Shown here in pieces: positions 47,713 to 55,623 of a stretch of DNA of 64,000 nt (its first letter is position 1; each line of letters opens with the position of its first letter). The position numbers and the translations under genes were made by a program. This DNA is from Myxococcales bacterium. GTDB lineage: Bacteria; Myxococcota_A; Polyangia; Polyangiales; Polyangiaceae. The DNA is taken from contig JAJZQG010000002.1 in assembly GCA_021847645.1 (NCBI GenBank), positions 27,063 to 91,062 of the forward strand, given 5' to 3'. Under the pieces are notes generated by a model. It had not been told where the DNA came from. It saw only the letters and a list, made by a program, of their open reading frames with translations, and made no database searches.

Positions 47713-49088
47713 CATCGCGTCGTCCCCGGGCGATGGATGACAGTCCCCGCCAAGCGGAGCAGCGCAGGCAAGCGCCCGTAGCGTTGGTCCAGTGCGCCTA
47801 CCGCCTCGCCAAGGCCTGCCAGCTGTACGACGATGCCAATCAAACGGTCCAGCAGCTGGTACAACCGCTGGTCGACGCCGTGGCGCTGTACTGCGAGGTG
47901 TACGGGACCGAGGTCATCCGGGTAGCTTTCTCCCGAGACAAGGTGACGGTCAACCGGCGCATGCTGCGCACGTCGCGCGAAGCGTATGCACTGGCGCTGC
48001 AGGTCGGCGGGATGCTGGAACCTTGCGGCACCAACGAGCTCACGTTCGAGCGGGGAGTGGGCCGCGTCGCCCTGTTGACCTTCTTCCGCCTGCTGGTCGA
48101 CTCCCAGCGCGATCACACCGCTGCTGCCAGGCTGCTCGGGGGGCTCGGCCAAGGCATCTCTACCCGCAAGGCGCCGGATCCGGACGCCGAGCTCGACTTC
48201 GATCCGACCGAAACCCCTGTTGCCCGGGTGGTCAAGAGCTACGCGACGGCCATCGTCGTCGTCCGCGCTTTCCACGACAAGCTCGCACACGGGGACACCT
48301 CCGGCGGCCGCGAGGTCAAGCGCATTGCCCAGAAGCTCGTGGCGCTGGTGGAAGACTACCCCGAATGGCTCACCGCTGCGGCGGCCGGTCCGCTCGACGA
48401 GGAACCAGCCAAACGCGCGGTGAGTACTGCCGTCCTGTCTCTGGCCATGGCCACGAGCCTGACCCACGACCGCGCCGCCCTCGGCGCGCTGGCGCTGGCT
48501 GCCCTGACCGCCGATTGCGGGCAAGGCACGGCCGCCGGCTCGACCGCCGCACAGGATGCCGCCGCCCAGGCCCTCATCGTCCTGCTGGAAACGGGGCAGT
48601 TCTATCCCCCCGCGATTCGACGCAACGTGATCGTCTACGAAGCCCTGGAAGCGAAGTCCTCGACAGCGCCCATCTATGAAGGGCTCATGACTCCCGCATC
48701 GCTCGCCTCCCTGCTCTTCGCCGCAAGAAGGTTCAACGAGCTGCGAAGCGCACGCCGGGGCGCTCGCCCCGTGGCCCTCGACCAGGCCGTGGAACGTCTC
48801 GACCAGGAGTGCACCAGTCCCGTCGAACACGCTTTCGTTCGCTTGCTCACGGTCGCCCTGGGCTTCATTCCGCCCGGTACCATCGTCGAGCTCGACACGG
48901 GCGAAATCGGCACCGTCATCGCCGTACCCAAGGCCGCCCTGGACTTTGCGCGCCCTCGCGTGCGCATCGTCGCCGACCCGTCCGGCAACCTCCTCGCCGG
49001 TCCCTTCGATATCGACTTATCCAGGCAGCCCGACGGGATGCCCAAGCGCTCGATCCAGCGGGTCGGCGCGACGCCGGCGCAGGGTTGA
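47709..49088 (+). CDS. HD-GYP-like protein without HD residues, partner of the Hsp70 fusion
   Basis: 459 residues, ATG 47709 overlapping the Hsp70 gene stop (ATGA). The N-terminal ~150 residues (CQLYDDANQTVQQLVQPLVDA ... ERGVGRVALLTFFRLLVDS) share pattern and spacing with the middle module of the Hsp70 fusion. The C-terminus (EHAFVRLLTVALGFIPPGT, IVELDTGEIGTVIAVP, RPRVRIV) is the typical end of HD-GYP proteins, but the HD and GYP catalytic motifs are not found in the middle, which is Ala-rich and helical. It is therefore probably a non-catalytic relative that acts through protein contacts with the Hsp70 fusion. Confidence 0.8.
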   Translation: MTSRRPRAMDDSPRQAEQRRQAPVALVQCAYRLAKACQLYDDANQTVQQLVQPLVDAVALYCEVYGTEVIRVAFSRDKVTVNRRMLRTSREAYALALQVGGMLEPCGTNELTFERGVGRVALLTFFRLLVDSQRDHTAAARLLGGLGQGISTRKAPDPDAELDFDPTETPVARVVKSYATAIVVVRAFHDKLAHGDTSGGREVKRIAQKLVALVEDYPEWLTAAAAGPLDEEPAKRAVSTAVLSLAMATSLTHDRAALGALALAALTADCGQGTAAGSTAAQDAAAQALIVLLETGQFYPPAIRRNVIVYEALEAKSSTAPIYEGLMTPASLASLLFAARRFNELRSARRGARPVALDQAVERLDQECTSPVEHAFVRLLTVALGFIPPGTIVELDTGEIGTVIAVPKAALDFARPRVRIVADPSGNLLAGPFDIDLSRQPDGMPKRSIQRVGATPAQG

Positions 49089-49092
49089 ACCC

Positions 49093-50085
49093 TCAGAAGC
49101 GCGCGACGCCGTAGACCGCGCCGCCGCCGAGCACCAGTGTTCCCGAGGAAGCGGGGATCCAGGCAAGGTCACCCAGGGCGGCCTCCACGGAAACCTGGCC
49201 GCTGACCTCGACGCTCGCCACCGCATTCACACGTAGCATCAGGCTCGTCTGCTTGGCGCCGCCCTGCTGCACGAACGCGCCCACGCCAAGCTCGGGACCG
49301 AGCCGCACCCGCCCGCCTGCGTCCAGCGGCGCCAGGTACCTTCCGGACGCGTCCGCAGCAATGGCCCGGGGTCCCGACAGGTGCCCGCGAAAACCGATGG
49401 AAAGCTCCAGGGACTCGCCGAGGCCAAGGCCCGCGCGCAAAGCACCAAAGGTCGCGACGCTGCTACCCGTCGCACCGGAGGGCCGGTCGATCGCGGCGGA
49501 CACACCGAGCCCGGCGCCCGCGATGATCACGATGGGCCTGGCTTGCGGCGGAGTCGTGCCTTCGTGGCTCTCGGGTTGAGGCGTGGATGCGACCGGCCCC
49601 GAAGTCTCCCACGGCAGCGCGCCGGTTCCCACCCCCTCGGGCCGCAGCAGCACCTTCGCCATCTCGAGGATCTGCTGATGAACCGCGTTGACGTCGATGT
49701 CACGCGCCACGCTCTCGACCCTGCCGCCGGGCGCCCAGTAGGCGGTCAACTCCAGCCGATAGCGATTCCCGGTCTCCGAGATGGTCGGAAGCACCACCCA
49801 GGAGGCGTTGGCGACCTTCGCGAGCAAGGCGAACTCGTCCGCATTGTCCGGTTGATGGTCGGGCACTTGCAGGATCGACGCCTGCGTCTGGGTGTCGTCG
49901 ACCAACGAATGACCGGTCTCGGCCATCACGTAGCGGGTTTCGTAGGCGATGTTGCCGGTGATGAGCTTACCCGGCACTTGGCCCCTGGCCGGGATGAGGA
50001 GCACCATGTCGGCACGGGCGGCGGATGCCATCAGCAGCACGGCGGCGACGGGAGCAAGGTAGGCGACGGATCGAAGCGGGTTCAT
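49093..50085 (-). CDS. exported protein with TolB/CsgG-like N-terminal part
   Basis: 330 residues from ATG 50083-50085 (AAGAGG upstream). A signal peptide ends at about residue 25 (ASAARA). Residues 26-150 have the alternating pattern of TolB/CsgG N-terminal domains, which assess a name or stimulus list (LLIPARGQ, ASWVVLPTISETGNRYRLELTAYW, VHQQILEMAKVLL). Residues about 185-330 are Gly/Val-rich strands ending in aromatic Phe, fitting a small outer-membrane barrel. Function unknown. Convergent with the HD-like gene (4 bp) and 159 bp downstream of ppk. Confidence 0.68.
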   Translation of the reverse strand: MNPLRSVAYLAPVAAVLLMASAARADMVLLIPARGQVPGKLITGNIAYETRYVMAETGHSLVDDTQTQASILQVPDHQPDNADEFALLAKVANASWVVLPTISETGNRYRLELTAYWAPGGRVESVARDIDVNAVHQQILEMAKVLLRPEGVGTGALPWETSGPVASTPQPESHEGTTPPQARPIVIIAGAGLGVSAAIDRPSGATGSSVATFGALRAGLGLGESLELSIGFRGHLSGPRAIAADASGRYLAPLDAGGRVRLGPELGVGAFVQQGGAKQTSLMLRVNAVASVEVSGQVSVEAALGDLAWIPASSGTLVLGGGAVYGVARF

Positions 50086-50244
50086 GGGACAAAACCTCTT
50101 GTGCCGGAGGGGCGAAGGCATTGTAGCAGCGCGAGCGGCGGAAGGACACCGCAGGGCGAACAACGAGGCGCACAATGGACAGAGCGCGGGACCCTTGGGA
50201 AGCCGTGCGGTCCGCCGCGGCGCGGGCCGGGCAGGACGCGGGCA

Positions 50245-52389
50245 CTACGGGACAGTGCGTTCGGAGACCACGGCGGACTCTTCCGCGCTGCGCCAGGCTG
50301 CCAGCGCCTCGTCGGCGAAGATCTCCTGCGCTGCTCTGCGAGGTTCTCCAGGCGCGGGGTGGCGGCGCGCATAGGACATGTCCGGCGCGCAGTCCCACGC
50401 AGAGGCGTTGTCGCTGCGATAGACGTCGAGGATATCCTGCAGTTGCTGGCGCACCGCCGCGTCCTTCACGGGCACGATGCTCTCCACGCGCCGGGTCAGA
50501 TTGCGCTCCATCCAATCCGCGGAGCCGATGAAGAACTCCGGGCTGCCACCGTTCTCGAACCGGTAGATCCGGCTGTGCTCGAGGAACTGGCCGATGACGC
50601 TGAAAACGCGGATCCGGTCGGACAGGCCGGGAACGCCCGGGCGCAGCGTGCACAGTCCTCGCACGTTGAGCGTGATCGGCACTCCGGCGCGGCTGGCCAT
50701 GTACAGCTCGCGAATGACCCCGCGGTCCTGCAACTGATTCATCTTGGCCTCGATGCCGCAGGGGCGTCCGGCCCGCGCGTGCTCGGCTTCCCTGCGAATC
50801 AACGCCTCGAATCCGCTTCTCAGGGTCACCGGCGCCACCAGCATCTCCTTGAATCCGGCCAGGGGCGTGGCTCCCGTCAGCGCGGCAAACACAGCCGCGG
50901 CGTCTTCGCACAGCACCGGATCCGCCGTGAGAATCCCCAGATCCTCGTACAGACGGGCCGTCCCTGTATGATAGTTTCCCGTGCCCAGGTGGGCATACCG
51001 ACGCAGCCGCCCGTGCTCGTCGCGCACCACCAGGGCCAGCTTGACGTGAGTCTTGAGCCGCTCGACGCCGTAGGCCACATGCACGCCCTCGCTCTCCAGA
51101 TAGGCTCCCCAGGCGATGTTCGGCGCTTCGTCGAAGCGAGCCGTGATCTCCACGAGCACGGCCACCTGCTTGCCTCGTCGCGCCGCTTCGGCCAGCGCCG
51201 CCACGATCGGTGAGTCGCTGCTCGTCCTGTAGATGGTCAGCTCGATCGCCAGCACGCTCGGATCGCGCGCCGCCTCCTCGAGGAACCGCAGCACGGTGGT
51301 GTCGAAGGACACGTAGGGGCAATGCACGAGAATGTCGCCCCTGGCGATCTCCGCGAAGATGTCCTCGGCGTGGACCAGCCGGGGGTGGCTGCGCGGCTCG
51401 TGCGGGGGAAAGTGCAACGATGCATTCGGTGCCGTCGGCTTGAAGCGCAGGAAGTCCGACAACCCCAGCAGCGTCGGGCTCTCGAGCACGTCCTCGAGCC
51501 CCACGCGCAGCTGCTCGGCCAACCAGGCCCGCAGCGGCCCGGGCATTCTGGTCTCGACCTGCACGCGCACCACCTCGGCACAGCGACGTGCCTTCAAAAA
51601 CGCATTCACGTACCTCAAGTGACGTCCCGGCTCGTCCGGAACTCGGATCTCGTCCAGCTCGCTCTCGACCAGCTCCTTGTCGCCCTCGGCGCCCCGCGTC
51701 ACCCGAAAGCAGCAGACCACGCTCGGAGAGGTCTGCGGAAACATCAACGACAGATTGGCGTCTATCACCTGCTCGAGCGGAACGAAGCCCGAGCCGTCGG
51801 CCAAAGGCACCCAACGCGGGCGATTCACGGGCACCTTGATGCGAACGAACCTGTCGCGGCCATTGGCCGGCTCGGGCACCAACACGGCCATGTTCAGCCC
51901 CAGGTTGGAGATGAACGGAAACGGATGCTCCGCGTCCACCGCCAGGGGAATCAGAATCGGTTGCACCGACTCGACGAAGTAGCGTCGCAGGTTCTCGGCT
52001 TGCGATGGTGTCAGCTCGTGCCAGCCCAGAATCGGGCAGCCGGCTGCGCGCAGGCCCGGCAGGATCTCGTCGAGCATGACCCTGTACGTCCGTGACAGCT
52101 GCTCCTCGACTTCGATGCTGCACGCCGCGAGCTCCTCGGCCGGCGTGCGTCCGTCCATCGAACGCTTGTCGGGGCGCTTGCGGATCTGGCGCTTGAGCCG
52201 GCTGGCGCGCTTGGTGAAATACTCGTAGTGCAGCACGCCCATGATGCCGAGGAACTTCGCGCGCTCGAGCAGGGGCAGGGTGGGATCCTCGACCATGGAA
52301 AGGACACGGCGGGCGAATGCGAGCCACGCCAGCTCCCGATTGCCGAGGGACTCGTAGGAATCGAACGCAATAGTGTTGTCCGGTGCCAT
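50245..52389 (-). CDS. ppk1: polyphosphate kinase
   Basis: 714 residues, normal for PPK1 (about 690-740). It makes and consumes polyphosphate from ATP. All four family domains are present: N-terminal helical ELAWLAFARRVL, HEYFTKRASRLKRQI region, then the two phospholipase-D-like domains with the catalytic histidines in KTHVKLALVVR and LEHSRIYRFENGG, and the YAHLGTGNYHTGTARLYEDLG block. The start ATG 52389 gives the expected N-terminus. It lies 161 bp downstream of a Ser/Thr kinase gene on the same strand. Confidence 0.97.
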   Translation of the reverse strand: MAPDNTIAFDSYESLGNRELAWLAFARRVLSMVEDPTLPLLERAKFLGIMGVLHYEYFTKRASRLKRQIRKRPDKRSMDGRTPAEELAACSIEVEEQLSRTYRVMLDEILPGLRAAGCPILGWHELTPSQAENLRRYFVESVQPILIPLAVDAEHPFPFISNLGLNMAVLVPEPANGRDRFVRIKVPVNRPRWVPLADGSGFVPLEQVIDANLSLMFPQTSPSVVCCFRVTRGAEGDKELVESELDEIRVPDEPGRHLRYVNAFLKARRCAEVVRVQVETRMPGPLRAWLAEQLRVGLEDVLESPTLLGLSDFLRFKPTAPNASLHFPPHEPRSHPRLVHAEDIFAEIARGDILVHCPYVSFDTTVLRFLEEAARDPSVLAIELTIYRTSSDSPIVAALAEAARRGKQVAVLVEITARFDEAPNIAWGAYLESEGVHVAYGVERLKTHVKLALVVRDEHGRLRRYAHLGTGNYHTGTARLYEDLGILTADPVLCEDAAAVFAALTGATPLAGFKEMLVAPVTLRSGFEALIRREAEHARAGRPCGIEAKMNQLQDRGVIRELYMASRAGVPITLNVRGLCTLRPGVPGLSDRIRVFSVIGQFLEHSRIYRFENGGSPEFFIGSADWMERNLTRRVESIVPVKDAAVRQQLQDILDVYRSDNASAWDCAPDMSYARRHPAPGEPRRAAQEIFADEALAAWRSAEESAVVSERTVP

Positions 52390-52550
52390 CGTTGCCCCCG
52401 GCGGCCGATGGCGAGGGCGAAGGATGTCATCGCCGCGGCCCGGGCCGTGCTGCCGGCCACATTCCCCTTGGCATTTCCACTAATTGAGTATGGCCGGCCG
52501 GAGCCCTTGGCAAGGTACCGCCTCGCGGTGCGAACCGGTACAATACGGGG

Positions 52551-53735
52551 TTATCGATGCCAGGCGAGCCACATGGCCGCGAGCGCGAGTGCGACGACGA
52601 TGGCGGCGGTCACAGCTGCGACCACGAGCCGGGTCGGAACGTGCCGGGCGAACGCGGGAGAAGCGCGGAGGGCCGGGTGCGGGAGAATGGACGCAGGCGC
52701 AGGGCGGGACGGTGCGGCGGGGGCAGACGAGCCGGGGTGCGGGAGCGCGGGAGCGGTACTGGGCCGGGAAGCCGGGGATGGGCCCGGCAATACCTTGAGC
52801 GCGGCGAGAAGCTCGTCCATGCCGTGAAACCGGTCGGCCGGATCCTTTGCGAGGCACTTGCCGACCAGGGGTTGCCAACCCGGGTGCAGCGGTCGGTCCG
52901 CGAGCCGCGACGGCAGGGTGGGCGGCGGCTCGTGTACGTGCCCCATCAGCGTGTCGTGGGGGCTTCGCCCGGCAAACGGCGCGTCGCCGGTCAGCATCTC
53001 GAACAGCAGGGTGCCCAGGGCGTAGACATCGGTGGCGGGCGAGATCGGATCCCCGAGAATCTGCTCGGGCGCCATGTATGTAGGAGATCCGATGGCAAGC
53101 CCCTCGCCGGTGATGTGCAGCGCGGCCCCCTCGCCGCGAAACGCCTTGGCCAAGCCGAAGTCCACCACCTTGACGTGATCGCGGTGGGTCGCGGTGTCCA
53201 GCACGATGATGTTCTCGGGCTTCAGATCCCGGTGGATCACGCCGATGCCGTGGGCTTCCTGCAGCGACCTGCAGATCTGCATGGCAATGTGCCGCACGCG
53301 CACCGGGTGCAGACGCCGCTCGTCGTTGAGAATCCTGCGAAGGTTGGTGCCGTCGAGGAACTCCATGACGATGTAGTACAGATCGCCGGAGTTGCCGTAG
53401 TCGTAGACGGTGACGGTATTGGGGTGCACGAGCCTGGCGGCGGTGGCCGCCTCGAGGAAGAAGCGCTGGTGGAACTCGTCCTTGCGGCCCTCGCCGGACA
53501 AGGGGCTGAGCACCTTGAGAGCCACGATGCGGCCCATGGGCGACTGGACAGCCTTGTAGACCTTGCCCATGCCGCCCTGGGCCATGCGCTCGATGATCGT
53601 GAATCGCCGCTCGATCCAGGCGCCCAGCAGCGGGTCGTTCCGGTCGAAGGCGCCGGAAGGCTCGTCGGGGAGCACGGAGCGCGGGCCCCCGCCTGGTGGC
53701 CGTGCGGAGCCTCGTGCGTGGCGATCGTCGATCAT
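52551..53735 (-). CDS. Ser/Thr protein kinase with C-terminal membrane helix
   Basis: 394 residues. Kinase domain at about 42-305: glycine loop MAQGGMGKVYKA, VALKVLS, VIHRDLKPENII, VVDFGLAKAF, YMAPEQILGDP; all catalytic residues are intact. A Pro/Ser/Ala linker with repeated AP and HP words is followed by one membrane helix at about 369-391, leaving only a few residues outside (WHR), so this is a tail-anchored kinase without an external sensor. Typical for Myxococcota. Divergent from the FadL gene. Confidence 0.93.
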   Translation of the reverse strand: MIDDRHARGSARPPGGGPRSVLPDEPSGAFDRNDPLLGAWIERRFTIIERMAQGGMGKVYKAVQSPMGRIVALKVLSPLSGEGRKDEFHQRFFLEAATAARLVHPNTVTVYDYGNSGDLYYIVMEFLDGTNLRRILNDERRLHPVRVRHIAMQICRSLQEAHGIGVIHRDLKPENIIVLDTATHRDHVKVVDFGLAKAFRGEGAALHITGEGLAIGSPTYMAPEQILGDPISPATDVYALGTLLFEMLTGDAPFAGRSPHDTLMGHVHEPPPTLPSRLADRPLHPGWQPLVGKCLAKDPADRFHGMDELLAALKVLPGPSPASRPSTAPALPHPGSSAPAAPSRPAPASILPHPALRASPAFARHVPTRLVVAAVTAAIVVALALAAMWLAWHR

Positions 53736-53793
53736 GGAAGGCAGGCCCGGACCTCAAGCCACGGGTGAACGCAAGGAAGTGTGCAGGACGCGC

Positions 53794-53818
53794 CGCCGGG
53801 GTGTCAACGGCCCCGGCG
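53794..53818. promoter_or_regulatory. 8-bp-stem inverted repeat in the kinase/FadL spacer
   Basis: CGCCGGGG (53794-53801) and CCCCGGCG (53811-53818) form a perfect stem around a 9-nt loop in the 193-bp divergent spacer. It might be an operator or a leader hairpin of the kinase mRNA. No terminator T-tract follows. Confidence 0.3.
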
Positions 53819-53928
53819 CGTGCCGATCGCTCTCGACCTGGTTGTTCGGCCTGTGTATCGTGCGAGCTCGAGCGTCCGCGTCGCGGCGAGCGGCTGGATC
53901 TGCGGGCGGATCATGATGGAGGAGCATC

Positions 53929-55479
53929 GTGCGAGATAGGTTCTCATCCGGACTGGCGGCGTGCGGGCTGTGCGTGGCCGCTTCGTTGCTCTCGTCTCCG
54001 GCGCGTGCGACCAGCGCCTTCGAGGTCCCGGACACGGGCGTCGAGCAGTTCGGCCGGGGCGGGGCGTGGGTAGCGCGGGCCAGCGACCCGCTCGCGGCGT
54101 TCATGAATCCCGCCGCGCTGGCTACCCAGCAAAGCGGGGTGAGCCTCAATCTGAATCTGATCTGGCAGAAGACCTGCCTGAGCCCGCGCGACACGGCGGG
54201 CAACCCGACGACTGCCTCGTTCAGCGGAACGGGCTATCCCGGCACGTACCCGACGGAGACGTGCAACACCAACTCGGGCACGCCATTCCCGAATCCCGCG
54301 TTGTCGGCGGTGTGGCGCGCCAGCGACAAGCTGGCCCTCGGGCTGTCGGTGCAAGGGCCCAATTCGGTCGGCAAGCTCACGTACCCCGACGTGGTCACGA
54401 GCGCCGAAGGCAAGACGATGCCTTCACCCACGCGCTACATGCTGCTCGAGCAGCAGGGCCTGGTGCTCCTTCCCACGCTGTCGGCGGGCTACCAGCTGCT
54501 GCCGAACCTCGAGGTGGGCGCCGGGGTCATCTGGGGAGTCGCGTCCTTCACCTTCTCGAACATCTCGCAGGCCCTGGGCTCGTCGGTCACCACCGATGAC
54601 TGGTCCACGGACATCAAGGCCACCTTGAAGGTCAAAGACATGTTCGTCCCGGGCATGGTCGCTGGCGTGCTGTACGCGCCCGCCCCCCAGCTCGACGTGG
54701 GCGCCTGGTACACGGTCAGCGACGCGATCAAGGCCAGGGGCGACGCCTACATCGAAGGACCGTACTACAACGATCCAGGCACCGTGAGGGATCCGTCGCG
54801 CTACAATTGCGGAGCCGGCAAGCAGACGCCGTGCACGCAGACCACGGGCGATGCGGTATCGGTGAGGATCAACCAGCCGATGCAGGCCAAGCTCGGGATT
54901 CGCTATCACCAGCCGCGCGAGGGCCAGCGTGAGCCCGGCGTTCGCGATCCGATCGCCGACGACGTGTTCGACGCCGAGGTGGACTTCACGTGGTCGCACA
55001 ACAGCGTGATGGAGAACCTCGAGATCAGGTTCCCGAGCCGTCCGCCGATCAACATCGACTGGCTGGCCGGGGGAATCGCGCCGCCCAACTCGGACGTGCC
55101 CCACCACTTCAAGGACGTCTTCGGGGTGCGGGTGGGGGGCGACTACGTGCTCGTCCCGCGGCGAGTTGCCCTGCGTGCGGGGGGCTTCTTCGAGTCGGCG
55201 GGGCAAGACGAGCGCTATCTGAATATCGATTTCGTTCCGGCGCAGCGATTCGGCCTGAGCGCAGGCGCCACGGTCCGCGTGGGCGCCTTCGATCTGATGG
55301 TGGCAGGCGGCCATGTCTTCCCGGGCAAGCTCGACAACCACGGGAACGGCGCTTTGCGCGGCCTGGCCGGAAGCCAGGCCACCTCGCCGGTCGTCAACCG
55401 AACGCAGTTCTTCATCAACGACGGCTCCGTTACGCAGCAGACGACGATTCTGGCGCTAGGCGCCACGTACCGATTCTGA
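53929..55479 (+). CDS. fadL: FadL/OMPP1-type outer-membrane transporter
   Basis: 516 residues, GTG start with TGGAGGAG. A signal peptide ends near residue 28. The mature N-terminus (SAFEVPDTGVEQFGRGGAWVARASDPLAAFMNPAALA) is the hallmark of FadL family proteins, which use this segment as a plug, and the rest alternates as 14 strands (NLNLIWQKT, LALGLSVQGPNSVG, LLPTLSAGYQL, VGAGVIWGV) closing on TTILALGATYRF. FadL proteins let long-chain fatty acids and other hydrophobics cross the outer membrane. The next gene encodes a surface lipase, the same gene pair as volA-fadL in Vibrio cholerae. Confidence 0.92.
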   Translation: MRDRFSSGLAACGLCVAASLLSSPARATSAFEVPDTGVEQFGRGGAWVARASDPLAAFMNPAALATQQSGVSLNLNLIWQKTCLSPRDTAGNPTTASFSGTGYPGTYPTETCNTNSGTPFPNPALSAVWRASDKLALGLSVQGPNSVGKLTYPDVVTSAEGKTMPSPTRYMLLEQQGLVLLPTLSAGYQLLPNLEVGAGVIWGVASFTFSNISQALGSSVTTDDWSTDIKATLKVKDMFVPGMVAGVLYAPAPQLDVGAWYTVSDAIKARGDAYIEGPYYNDPGTVRDPSRYNCGAGKQTPCTQTTGDAVSVRINQPMQAKLGIRYHQPREGQREPGVRDPIADDVFDAEVDFTWSHNSVMENLEIRFPSRPPINIDWLAGGIAPPNSDVPHHFKDVFGVRVGGDYVLVPRRVALRAGGFFESAGQDERYLNIDFVPAQRFGLSAGATVRVGAFDLMVAGGHVFPGKLDNHGNGALRGLAGSQATSPVVNRTQFFINDGSVTQQTTILALGATYRF

Positions 55480-55623
55480 CCTCTGCGCCTCTGATTCCCC
55501 CAACGAATCCCGCCACGCGCTGCCTGCGTCCTCGCTGCACCGCGCGACGCCGCGCTGCGTCAACACCTCGTCGCCCGATGTTTCCATCTTCGCAGGCGCC
55601 CGGTTCAATGGCACAGTCGCCCT

